A DNA stretch of 64,000 bases, taken from positions 1 through 64,000 of the forward strand of contig ML014150.1 of assembly GCA_003615045.1 (NCBI GenBank), in the 5' to 3' direction. Every line of letters begins with the position of its first letter. Position 1 is the first letter of the stretch. The position numbers and the translations under genes were made by a program. The notes beneath the pieces were generated by a model. It was not told where the DNA came from and ran no database searches. It worked only from the letters and a program-made list of their open reading frames with translations. Of the stretch, positions 39,419-49,135 are shown in pieces. The stretch comes from Caulochytrium protostelioides. Lineage: Eukaryota > Chytridiomycota > Caulochytriomycetes > Caulochytriales > Caulochytriaceae.

Positions 39419-39883
39419 ATGCTGTCCCTGTCCCGTCTTCTGCACGTCGTGCTCGCCGTTGCGTATGCGGCCTGGCTGGCGCATGCCCTTGCGGCCCCCG
39501 ACGCGGCGTCGCCGCCCTCGCCGGCCCCCGCGGCCGCCGCCGCACCGGGGGTCCCGGCCCAGCAGTGCGCCGTCGGGTCCAAGACTTACTGCTGTTCCGA
39601 TGTCGCTAGCCCAGACTCGTCGGTCGAAGGCGTGCTGAGCGGCATCCTAAACAACATCCACGTGGGCCTCACATGCTCGCCGATCATCATCCCCATCCTA
39701 AGCACGGTGACGGTGGACATGTGCCATACGACCGTGATCTGCTGCGCCGGGAACGTCATCTACAATGGCACGGCGGTAATGGGATGCGATGCCAGCACTA
39801 AGCGGGTGATGGGCCCCGCCGGTGCCGTGCGCCGCCTCGGGCCGCCGCCCGAGACGCTGCTGGCGCCCGCCGCGACTCGCTAG
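39419..39883 (+). CDS. Hydrophobin 1
   Basis: 154 residues. A signal peptide (MLSLSRLLHVVLAVAYAAWL and following) and a Pro/Ala spacer lead to the hydrophobin core: C-x7-CC-x26-C-x15-C-x5-CC-x13-C, starting QQCAVGSKTYCC. The eight-Cys pattern with two CC pairs and a long hydrophobic loop (GVLSGILNNIHVGL) defines hydrophobins, small secreted proteins that assemble into amphipathic films on aerial cells and spores. Spacing is class-I-like. Unlike hydrophobins 2 and 3 it carries about 30 extra Ala/Pro residues before the core and a longer Pro/Arg tail after the last Cys, which lacks the HRNMR end. One potential N-glycosylation site (YNGT) lies in the last loop. There is no intron. Confidence 0.9.
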   Translation: MLSLSRLLHVVLAVAYAAWLAHALAAPDAASPPSPAPAAAAAPGVPAQQCAVGSKTYCCSDVASPDSSVEGVLSGILNNIHVGLTCSPIIIPILSTVTVDMCHTTVICCAGNVIYNGTAVMGCDASTKRVMGPAGAVRRLGPPPETLLAPAATR

Positions 39884-40093
39884 TATCCACCCCCTGGCCG
39901 CCCCCTGCCCCCCGCTTCCCAACATCGCATTTCCGACGCTTTTGTTTCTCTCGCATGAGCAATGTACCGGTTTGAAAGACCCCTATTCAATGTACGAAAG
40001 AAAAATAGAAAGCGGGAGTCAGTCGGCTGTCACGGGGTCGTGGATCAGCCAGGAGAAGGAGTAAGTGGGAGAAGCGAATGACAGCAGCCCGAG

Positions 40094-40489
40094 TTACTGG
40101 GTCGCGGCGAGACGCATGTTGCGGTGGGACCCGGACTGACAGCCGAGGACGGCCTTGCCCTCCAAGTAGCTTTTGCCGCCGCAGCAAATGATGTCGGTCG
40201 AGCACTGCGTCGTGCTGCCCGCGGCCAGGAGCGAGAGTGAGATGGGCGTGCACGCGGCGCCGACGTACAGGTTGTCCAGCAGGCCGGCTAGGACGCCGGT
40301 GGCCGCCGAGTCCGGCGAGCTGACCTGGTTGCAGCAGTACGCGCTCGAACCGTTGGCGCACTGGATGGACGTCTCGTCGTTGGCGTCGACTTTGAGGTTG
40401 TCGTGGTCGTTGCCATGGTCGTGGTCGTGGGCGAAGGCCGTGGCCGCGAGGCCGAGCAGCGCGAACGTTTTGAGCAGCGAGCCGTACAT
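40094..40489 (-). CDS. Hydrophobin 2, with a His/Asp-rich N-terminal segment
   Basis: 131 residues from the ATG at 40489; the frame extends a little further upstream but only from a TTG. Signal peptide MYGSLLKTFALLGLAATAFA, then a His-Asp-rich stretch (HDHDHGNDHDN) that could bind metal, then the core with exactly the spacing of hydrophobin 1 (x7, x26, x15, x5, x13). The CC-following loop NQVSSPDSAATGVLAGLLDN is close to hydrophobin 3. It ends CQSGSHRNMRLAATQ. It is convergent with hydrophobin 1 (stops 210 bp apart). There is no intron. Confidence 0.9.
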   Translation of the reverse strand: MYGSLLKTFALLGLAATAFAHDHDHGNDHDNLKVDANDETSIQCANGSSAYCCNQVSSPDSAATGVLAGLLDNLYVGAACTPISLSLLAAGSTTQCSTDIICCGGKSYLEGKAVLGCQSGSHRNMRLAATQ

Positions 40490-40680
40490 GATGATGATCA
40501 AAAAAATCGAAGATGGCGATGGGAGGGAAGGGGCAAAAGAGTGGATAAAGCTGAGTGATAGTCAGGGGACAGAGTAGGGCGGAGGGATGGAGGATGTGAC
40601 GAGATCCTCTCTATCAACTCCCTGCGGACCATCGCCTCGGGTCGTCCACCGCATGGACGCTTGCATCGACGCGCGACGCC

Positions 40681-40687
40681 TTATATA
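40681..40687 (-). promoter_or_regulatory. TATA box for hydrophobin 2
   Basis: TATATAA on the minus strand, 192 bp before the hydrophobin 2 ATG. Confidence 0.5.
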
Positions 40688-41295
40688 GCCATGGGAGGGC
40701 TGCCACAGCCTGGACAACTTTCTTCCCGACAATCACGACCAGGCGCACTGGTCCCCGCGGCATGTCCCTCGAGGACCCAGGATGCCATACTCACGGTGTG
40801 TTGGTCTTCCTTTCTCCTGGCCGTGCTGTCAAGACGCATCCGCTTGACGGACGCATGGGCTGCGGACCGCGGCCATCGGCGATCGGCGCCGTGGAAACGC
40901 CATTCGTCCGTCCCGGAAGGCCGTGAGAACGGGCGGGAGCTATGGATACGGTCCGCGGACGGCGATTCAGATGTCAAGCAACCCGAGCCACGGAAGAGCC
41001 GATCCGCCTCGCCCATGACGGCGCCTCAATTACGTGGAGGATGCGTTGATGGTTCGTGGGGTCCATCACGCCCTTCTCCATGCCATGCACGATATCGGGC
41101 GCCACCCAGCCGCAGTCTCTCACCCGAACAAGCTGTCATCTCTCACGCATGCGCCGCGTGGGACCTGATGACAGTCGTGCCAGTGAATTTCGAGCTCCCT
41201 TTGGACCCCACGGCTTGCACAAATCATACAATACCACCCAGCCGGTCATTCAACGTCAGCTTGCTGGCCAGGCCATGTACAGGCCCACCCTCTCC

Positions 41296-41396
41296 GACCC
41301 AACACGCACACCATCCCTGGTGGTGCCCCCTAGGGATCCCTCACCGAGGCAGTAGCGCATACGGTTCAGGGTCGGATGAGCTTGCCGACCACGGGC
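41296..41396 (-). mobile_element. Isolated 3' end of a Fanzor-family element, copy C
   Basis: On the minus strand this stretch matches the non-coding tails of copies A and B: GGTCGGCAAGCTCATCCGA at the 5' side, then TGCCTCGGTG, and GTTGGGTCGG at the end. The central hairpin survives as an 8-bp stem with one bulged base (plus-strand arms at about 41316-41323 and 41341-41349). No FVNRDLNAA-type coding sequence lies upstream on this strand, so this is only the 3' tail. It may be a truncated element or a stand-alone guide-RNA-like unit. Confidence 0.55.
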
Positions 41397-41877
41397 GGCA
41401 GCGGAGCTTGATCGTTGGATGACTGAATGCACCCCATCGGATTTTTGATCAATCTCTCGATCAACGACTGGCTTATGTGGCCCGTGGTTCGACTGGGCCT
41501 CTGACGCTGCCTCGGCAGTCTGCTTTCACGCTTTCTGTGCCCACGCAATATCATCGAGCATCAAGACCCCATTTTTTTTCCTGGTCTCAGACCAAGTCTG
41601 CCGAGCCACTGACGATATGATGCGCCGTGAAACTCGCAAATGTAACTATGTCTAACGGCCCACTTGGATTTGAGAGCTGACTCTCCTTGTGGCAGAGTGG
41701 CCTCAGTGGCCTCAGATCCCCTACCATCTTTCGGATGAGGATGAAATTGAATTCCTTACAGTAAACCATGGAGCATTACACGATGCTAAAGTCGTCAGCA
41801 TCACGACATCTCTGTGAAGTCAGGTCGTCAATTATCGGCCGGCGACAGCGCCGCCGCGCGGATCCCGGCTGAGCGGA

Positions 41878-42249
41878 TCAGAGCTCCGACTTGGACCGGC
41901 GCATGTTGCGGTGAGAGCTGGCGGCGCACCCGAGCTGGACGGCGCCCTTCTGCATCGATTCGCCGTCGCAGCAGATGAGACTGGTCTCGCACTGGGTGGT
42001 GCCGGTGAAGGCCAAGATGTTGACGCCGATGGGCGTACAGTCGACACCGATGTGGGCGTTGTTCAGAATGCCCGCCAGAATGCCCGTCGCTTCCGCGTCG
42101 GGGCTCGTGACTTGGTTGCAGCAGTACCCCGCGCTGTTGTTGCCGCACTCGATTTCGTGCTCGTTCTTGAAGTCGACGGCGCCGTTGCGGTCATGGGCGC
42201 TGACGACGCTGGCGGCAAGGCCGAGCATGGCGATCCACTGGAAAAGCAT
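41878..42249 (-). CDS. Hydrophobin 3
   Basis: 123 residues, ATG at 42249. Signal peptide MLFQWIAMLGLAASVVSA, an acidic spacer, then the core with the same x7-x26-x15-x5-x13 Cys spacing (ECGNNSAGYCC at its start). The loop GILAGILNNAHIGVDCTPI resembles hydrophobin 2 most, as does the end CAASSHRNMRRSKSEL. It is transcribed in the same direction as hydrophobin 2, about 1.4 kb upstream of it. There is no intron. Confidence 0.9.
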   Translation of the reverse strand: MLFQWIAMLGLAASVVSAHDRNGAVDFKNEHEIECGNNSAGYCCNQVTSPDAEATGILAGILNNAHIGVDCTPIGVNILAFTGTTQCETSLICCDGESMQKGAVQLGCAASSHRNMRRSKSEL

Positions 42250-42440
42250 GGTGATGATGGTTGAGGTTGAGTGTCAATCAGAGCAAGTACCAAAAGAGCA
42301 AAAAACGTCGGTGTCGATGTGTAAGGAGGGGCAGGGGAAGTATACTGAGCGAGGATGAGGTAGGGCACATGGATTACCCAGAAACCGACAATCCATTCTC
42401 TCATTCAAGGGTCACCACCCGCCGTTCGGAATGGCCGCTG

Positions 42441-42446
42441 TTTATA
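42441..42446 (-). promoter_or_regulatory. TATA box for hydrophobin 3
   Basis: TATAAA on the minus strand (in CATATAAA), 192 bp before the hydrophobin 3 ATG, the same distance as for hydrophobin 2. Confidence 0.48.
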
Positions 42447-42999
42447 TGAGGCGGCGAGCGGTCAGACGAGCGGCAGTATCGTCGGGCTGACTGACGGCGC
42501 GTGCGTGGCCGTGGGAGGCCCATGCGTGGTCTTTGGCTCCCTTTCCCATGAGTGGATCTCCACGGCGCGTCTGCACAATACCTGTTGACGGCCCGTCAGG
42601 TAATGGCATGCCATGCGCGCTGAGATTGCCATGATACGCCACAGAGGGTGGGTATGGCCCCCGCTGATGGATACTTGACGGTCGCCGCTTCTGCTTTCAC
42701 AGGCACGATCGGCAGGGAGAGCGCGAAGGCCCCACGGGGCGTCCACGGCATCGCTGTTCGTCGTCGACAGCGCCTCCCGCGACGGCCACGACGGTTCACA
42801 CAGCACCCAGGTAGAATGGGTTGAAGCGGCCCCACACACGTGTTTTGACATTCCCTGCCAAGGGGAGGCGTCTACGGACAAGACGAACCTGCTTCGCCGT
42901 CCTCCCGCGCTCCCATGGTCCCAGGACAGCCGCCACCGTATCAGCGAAGGTCGAGGCCCACGTCTGCGGTTGCCGAGGGAAGGGGTCCTGTCACAACAT

Positions 43000-43208
43000 C
43001 TGTCACGAGGCGGCCCGCGCGGCCGGCGCCTGCACGCCGCTGTCGGCATGCACTCGGCATCATCCGCGCTCATGTTGCCATGCCCGGCACCAAACAGGGC
43101 ACAACCCACTTTATCTGCTGCAGGGGCGAGTTCCTTGCGGGCGGCAAAGCGCAGCTCGTCTGTGCGTCCGCCTCTCGCCGCGACATGCGCGTGCGCAAGG
43201 ATGACCTC
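43000..43208 (+). pseudogene. Decayed hydrophobin (fourth copy)
   Basis: The later part reads GTKQGTTHFICCRGEFLAGG and then AQLVC with ASASRRDMRVRKDDL, which aligns with the end of hydrophobin 3 including the CC pair, the 13-residue gap to the last Cys and the (H/R)R(N/D)MR motif. The fifth Cys is Gly. CTPL, matching the fourth-Cys region of the others, is in another frame (43031 onward): the distance to the CC pair is 19 nt too long and contains a partial TCGGCAT duplication. The first three Cys are not recognisable and the stop is lost. It is therefore broken. Confidence 0.6.
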
Positions 43209-43519
43209 CAGCCGGCGTGGGTCGTCCACAGGGCTGAGAGGCATGAGAGGACGGGACCTGCTTCGTGAGCAACGGGGGCGCGACGCGATCAATGGCAAGG
43301 ATCCATTTCTTCTCTTTTCTGATACCTTCTCTCTGCTGTGACATCCCGTCGTTGTTCGGGCCCGTAGTGCGACTTCAGAAAAGTTCATCAGATTCAACCG
43401 ATCTTCGACATGCGATCATCATCGACGCCTTCAGCATCCGGAACCCCTATTTGGGAGTGTTTATCGTACAAAATGCGGGAAGGATACCGCGGGCATGGCC
43501 ATGGCAGTCGCGACGACGA

Positions 43520-45061
43520 TTATTGAAAGACGGTGGATCGCTGAGGACGCAAGACCTGGAGCAGGCCGCCACGACGCCGGCTACCACCGTCGGGCGAGGC
43601 GGCAGCCATCGCAGAGCCCGCGCTCGCGCTCACACTCCGGCCGCGCAGACCCGCTTGCGGCCACGTGGAGCGCGGCCCTTCCACGAGCGAGACCGACGAC
43701 GACACCGGCGCTGGCGCGGCCCCGGCGGAAGCGGGCGCTTCGCGGCGGCGGAACCGGCTTTTCAAGCCGAACATGGACGGCGCCTTGCGCAAGGCTTGAC
43801 GGAACCAGCCGTGCTTCGGCTCAGCCGCCGCCGTGGTCGCTGCCGCCGTCGCCGCCTCCGGGTGGCGCAGCAGCGTGCCGCGGCTCCCGCCGACACTGCC
43901 GGGGCTCGGGCTGGTGCCGACGGCGCCGACGCCGGTCGGACGCGGCACGGCACCCAGGGGCATCGAGGACCCGCGGCGCGGGACGCGTGGGAGCGTCGGG
44001 GGCGTCGGGCCGCCCGCGATCGACGCCGCGCCGGGGCTCTCCTCGCCGCTGCTGTACCCGACGCCGCTGCTGCTGCTCAGCTCCGCGGTGCCCGGGGTGT
44101 CGAGGTACGACCGCAGGCCGAGGCGGTACGGGTCGCGGAGGGCCGTTTCGTCACGGTCGCGCGCGCGCAGCGGCAGCGTGGCGCCCGGCGACGGGCTGCC
44201 GCAGCGCAGCGAGGTCGGGCCAGTGCCACTGCCGCAGCGCAGCGAGGGCGCCGGGCTCAAGGGCCGCAGCGCGGCGAGCGGCAGCCCGGCGAGCGGCAGC
44301 CCGGCGCTGCCATTGCCGTCGCTCTCGGCGCCGCTGCCGCTGCTCATCGACCGGAGGAAGGAGCGCGAGCGGTGCGATGCGACCAGGATCGGATGCTGGG
44401 GCAGCGGCGTTGAGGGCGCGCTGTGAGGGGGACGCGCCACCAGGGGCCCGGCCGCGGCCGCGGTGGCGGCGTCGGCGGGCGCCGTCGACGGCTGCAGCGA
44501 GGCGCTGCGCGGCGGCGGCTTGAAGAAGGGCATGCGGAAGCGCGAGCGCCACGTGGGCCCGTGGGACGCCAGCGAGGCGGCGCTGCTGTGGGTCGGCGTG
44601 CGGGTCGGATCGAGGCCCGCCGCCGCTGGGGCGCCGCCGGCGGCAGCCGGACCGGGCGAGGGCGGGCCGGTCGGCCGGAACGTGGGCGGCGTCGGGCGGC
44701 CGTAGGCGCGGCCCGGATGCACGAGCCGCGCGATTGCCGGCCACGGGGACGTCGAGCGCGTCGACAGGGACGCCGCGGACCGCCGTGTGCGCAGCGTCGC
44801 GTGGGCCGCGTGGACCGCGGCGGCGGCGGCGCCGGTGGGCGGGGCCCCAACGTTGCTGTCGGAGTTGTAGGACTGGGCCGATGCGGCGCGCAGCCGCACG
44901 GGCCGCGGCGCGCGCATGCCGTGCAGGGGCGCGCTGGCGCCGGCGCCGGCGCCGTCGCTGCTGCCCGACAGGACGCCGTCGCCGCCGCCCCGCGCGCCGT
45001 CATAGGCGCCGTAGCCGTAGCGGTGCGGAAGCGCGGGGCCCGCCGCGCCGTCACCGTCACG

Positions 45062-45094
<33 letters not shown>

Positions 45095-45177
45095 CATGTC
45101 GGCCGGCAGGATGATGGAGGACAGCATGGTCTGCCCGAGGCCGGGCCGCACGGCGTCCGCGTGGCCGAGGGGCGGCA

Positions 45178-45208
<31 letters not shown>

Positions 45209-45517
45209 CCGCTGCGACGTGCCCATCGCGGCGCCGTTGGGGGGCCGCCCCTCGCTGGCGGGCGGGCTCCATGGCCGGTGGACGCCGCGAGGCGGCGACG
45301 GCGTGAGTCGCGGCGTCGAGGCGCCGGTGACGGTGGGCGACGGCGACCCGACGGGCGAGCCGGCGGGCGTCAGGTCCGGCGTCGCGGGACGGCTGCCTGC
45401 CTGCGGCAGCGAGGCATCGGCACGATGGACGAACGCCGGCGGGCGCTTCGCGGCGGTGGCGGCGCCATCGATGCTGTAGGGCTCCGCCACGCAGGGGATG
45501 TCCCGCGGCAGGGCCAT
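43520..45517 (-). CDS. Long disordered Ser/Pro/Ala-rich protein, unknown function
   Basis: 665 residues from an ATG in good context (GCCATGG on the minus strand). Almost the whole protein is predicted disordered: a nine-residue Pro run, an Asp-Gly repeat from GTCGCC units (about 45050-45095), many Arg-Ser-x-Ser sites (SRSFLRSMSSGS; RSASLQPS) that look like kinase substrates, and a basic C-terminal part (WFRQALRKAPSMFGLKSRFR). The opposite strand also has a long frame (44423-46729), but it is Arg/Gly/Ala-rich in the manner of antisense shadows, so the minus frame is preferred. No domain is recognised. It could be a signalling scaffold or regulatory protein. Confidence 0.5.
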
Positions 45518-47011
45518 GGCACGCGCGGTGGCCGTCCCCGGCAGTCGGCGGGATCACGCCGACGGATCAGCTGTCCAAAGCGCGTGATCAGCGGTCGATC
45601 AACGACGGTGCTGGAGGGCGTCGCCACCCGGTCTGGGAGCGCTCGGCGTGGGGCACGTCGTCGTCGGCGGCGGCGTCTCGCAAAAGGGAGACCGTCGGAA
45701 GACCGACGCAGCAAGACAGGATCGGCAGAACACCCCCGCACCAAAGGGGGCGAGCTTGACGACGCGGGCGGCTGCGAACGACTCCCGGCGCTCCGACGCG
45801 CCGCGGGTCGCCGCCCGCGGGCCATGCCCATCGACCATGCGGCGCGCGCGCCGCCGTCCAGCGTTGTAGAGGACGCGGCCAGCGACGACCCCCCCCGCGC
45901 GCGCGCCCATGGCCGCCCGGCACCGCCATCGCGCACCCCGCGGCCGTCCTCCGGCCACCCTCGCGCCGACCTCGCGCCCCACGCTCGGCGTCACGCCGCT
46001 CCCCGCGGCGCCGCCGGACCCCCGGCGGCCGTCGGGCTCGGCGTGGCGGCGGCGTGGTGCCGGGGCTTGCCGCTGCGCGTGTGCGACCTCGCGTTGCGCG
46101 GGTGCCGCGGGGCCTCGTTAGCACATGTCGCATGGCCACGCTGCTCGCGGGGGCAGCACGCCAGCCGCGCTCTTCTGGGCCGGACGCGCGCGCGCGCGCT
46201 CGTCGGTGGGCCGTGGCCACGGGCATGGGTGGCTGGTCGGTGGGTTCGGCCGTTGGTGTTGTTACTCGGTGGCGTGTCCACTCTGGTGGTTTGCCGTCTT
46301 GCACTCTGGTGCTTTGTCGTCTTGCACTCTTGTGCTTTGCCTTCTTGCACTCTGGTGATTTGCCTTCTTGCTCTCTGGTGCTTTGTCGTCTTGCACTCTT
46401 GTGCTTTTGGTCTTCCACTCGTGTGCTTTGCCGTCGGCTGGTCCGTCACGGGCTGCGACACGCGCGCGCCCAACGCAATGATGGGGCAGGCGCAGGGCGG
46501 CGCAGCCCGCCGAGGGCGTCATTTCCAACCGCCCCGAGCGGAACGGGAACAGAGGGGTATGAGTGCCGTGGATGCAGGCTGCATCTCCGAGGCTGCCCTA
46601 AACGCCTGCGGCTTCGAGGAACTCGGGGGGGCAGCACGACGCGCTGAGCACCTTCAGGACGTTCAGGACGTTCAGGACAGCCATGCCGATGGGGATGGCA
46701 CCACCACACAAGGGCCTACCCAGGGATAGCGGCCGTGGATCGAACCGCTCTGCACTTGGACCGAGCGACGATTCGTCTGTGGCTCTCGTGGTGCTCCCGT
46801 GACGCGTTCACTCGAGTCGAGAGGTCTGAAAAGAATCAAGATGAAATAAGTCAATAAAAAGAAGATCAGTCAAAGAAGGATAAAGAAACGAGAAAGGAAC
46901 GAAAGAAAAAAATTGGCCGGACGCCTCGCGACGATCTGCTGAGCATGAAAAACAAATACGAAAAGGGGAATCGATCAGATCGCTCGAGGGTCATGGAGGG
47001 GAATGAAGGGT
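45518..47011. other. Intergenic region with a 23-bp minisatellite
   Basis: Contains the minisatellite at 46279-46436, a short GACGTTCAG triplicate (about 46652-46678) and AT-richer DNA at 46820-46990 next to the 3' end of the subtilase gene. No gene supported. Confidence 0.5.
46279..46436. repeat. 23-bp minisatellite, about seven units
   Basis: Unit TTGCCGTCTTGCACTCTGGTGCT with drift, and one unit altered to GGTCTTCCACTCGTGTGCT. The unit length is not a multiple of three, so all frames read related peptides; this argues against coding use. Confidence 0.85.
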
Positions 47012-49135
47012 CTAGACCCAGACCAGCATGCCCTTGATGGTCTTGAAGACACGCGACACGCGGTTGGGCGACGTCGACGGCCGCTGGATCTTCTGCTGCT
47101 GCTGGGCGGCCAGGTGCTCCGCATCGAACGCGTCGTCGGGCACCGACTCGCGGCACGTGCAGTCGCGGAACAGGCACTCGGGGAAGTCGCACATGTCGTC
47201 GTCGTCGTCGCCGCCGTCGCCGTTGCCGTCGCCGGGCGTCGGCTTCTTGGTGTCCCAGTCGGGCTCAGCGAGCGTCTCTTCGTCAATGTCGAGCGTGTTG
47301 AGCAGCAGGTTGGGCGTGGTCGCCGTGATCGGGCCCTTGACGAGGTCGGGCGAGGCGAGCTCGTGCAGGAACGCTTTCACATACGCGGGGTAGGTGGTCT
47401 TGAGCGTCGAGTTGGTGCTGCCGCCCATGAAGGCGCCGGCCATCGCTTCCTGGGTCGCCTCGGCGATCTTGGCGTCGATCTCGTCGCCGCGCTCCGAGAG
47501 CACGAGCGCCATCACACCGCACACGTGCGGCGTCGCCATCGACGTGCCCGAGATCGTGTTCACGGGAGCCTTGCCGGAGTGGCCCGCGCCGGGCTCGTCG
47601 ATCCAGATCGAGGTAATGTCGACGCCGGGCGCGACAATGTCCACGCACGGGCCCTTCTCGCTGAAGTAGGCAAAGGTATCGCGGCGGTCCGACGCGGCGA
47701 CCGTGACGGCCTCGTTCACACGCGCCGGCGACACGCGGCAGGCATCGCCGGCCGAGTTTCCCGCGGCGACGGCGAAGGCCACGCCGGCACGGACGGCGGC
47801 GGCCGTAGCGCGGTCGAGGGCGACGGAAGCGCCGCCACCGAGCGACATGTTCGCGACCGAGCGGGCCTGCTTCCCGTCGCCGCGCTCGCGCGTGCGGCGC
47901 GCATGGTCAGCGGCGGTCCAGTCGATACCGGCGAGCACGCCGGACGTCGTGCCGGAGCCCTGGCCGTTGAGGACCTTGACCGCAACCAGGGTGACGTTCT
48001 TGGCAACACCGTGGTCGTGGCCGCCGATGGTGCCGGCGACGTGGGAGCCGTGGCCGTTCTTGTCGGTGTCGCCGTCGTTGGCGAAGGTCTTGCCCCAGAT
48101 GGCGCGACCCTCGAGGTCGGGGTGCTTGATGTTGATACCGGTGTCCACGACATACGCCGTGACGCCGGTGCCCGCGGACGGCGGGTAGAGGTACGCGGAG
48201 CCCGCGGCGGGCAGCGCCTTGGACGACAGACGCGTCAGACCCCACGACGGCGGCTCGGGCTGCTCGCCCCACTTGTGGGTGTCGTCGAGGCCGATGCGGT
48301 AGAACTGCTCGGGCGCAATCGGGTCGACCTCTGGCCACTGCTCCATGGCGTCGACGGAGACCTGCGCGCGCTCGTCCACGGCCGGCACGGCGCGCTGCAG
48401 CTGCCAGACGCGGTCGGGCTCGACGAGCGCGACCTCGGGCGCTCGCTTGAGCAGCGGCAGCGCATACGCGGGGATGCGCGCCGCGTAGCCCTTCAGCAGG
48501 TGGCCGGTCGGCGCCTGCTGGCCGTGAGCGGCGGCGGCGAGGCGGGCGGACTGCGCGTCCTCGATGCCGTAGGTGTGCAGGAGGTGGCCGAAGGACGTCA
48601 CGTCCGAGAGGGCCCACGCGCGGCTCGTGACCGTGTCCACCGGCTCGGCGTTACGGCCGCGGCGGCGGCCGTGGCGGGTGGCCACGGGCGCGTTGCCGGC
48701 CGGCGTCATGCCGAACAGACCCATGTTCGCCGCTGCCGCGCCCATCGGGGAGAGGAGCGTCGCCAGCTGGACATGGTGCAGGGCGACTAGAGAACCGAAC
48801 AAAACCGTGAAAACATGGTGAGTGACCGGTACGGTCGAAGTGGGCACCGGCGATCACGGGCACGCCGTCGATCCTTCGATGCGGATCATGCCCCATGGGA
48901 TGGGTCGTGGTAGCTTACTGTCGTCGCGGGTGGCCGTGTCCTTGAACAGAACGATGTACTGGTCGGGGATCTCCGGGCCCTGCACGGCCTGGACGGAGGC
49001 GGCGGCGGCCTGGGTGGCGGCGGCGACGGGGTCCGTCACGGCCATGGCCAACAGAGCGGCACCGGCGAGGGCGGCCACGGTCGCGCGAGCGCCGCGGCGC
49101 TGGCGCTGCGGCGCCGAGGAGACCGAGAGCTGCAT
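47012..49135 (-). CDS. Secreted subtilisin-like serine protease (S8A, proteinase K type), two exons
   Basis: Join of complement(48919..49135) and complement(47012..48786), 663 residues. The 132-bp intron starts GTAAGC and ends CTAG, and splicing joins DQYIVLFKDTATRDD to IALHHVQLATLLSP inside the inhibitor-I9-type propeptide. The N-terminus has a long signal peptide (VAALAGAALLAMAVTDPVAA). Catalytic triad: Asp in VVDTGINIKHPDLEG, His in GHGSHVAGTIGG, Ser in ISGTSMATPHVCGVMAL; the oxyanion Asn lies in AVAAGNSAGDAC. After the catalytic domain an Asp-rich run leads to a Cys-rich tail (MCDFPECLFRDCTC) and a Gln-rich, basic end, which ordinary proteinase K lacks. It is probably secreted or vacuolar; an extracellular nutritional or host-attack role is inference. 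Confidence 0.92.

Larger units (their letters stand above)
40490..41877. other. Intergenic region between hydrophobins 2 and 3, with a Fanzor-element 3' end
   Basis: Contains the TATA box of hydrophobin 2 (40681-40687) and, on the minus strand, an isolated 3' tail of the Fanzor family (41296-41396). No gene is supported; several frames here lack signal peptides or domains. Confidence 0.5.
42250..43519. other. Intergenic region with a decayed fourth hydrophobin
   Basis: Holds the TATA box of hydrophobin 3 and the hydrophobin pseudogene at about 43000-43208. The minus-strand frame 42462-43397 has no signal peptide or domain and is not called. Confidence 0.5.

Noticed and set aside
44423-46729. 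768-codon plus-strand frame opposite the disordered protein
   Set aside because: Extremely Arg/Gly/Ala-rich and runs through the minisatellite; the minus frame has a good ATG and phosphosite-like composition.
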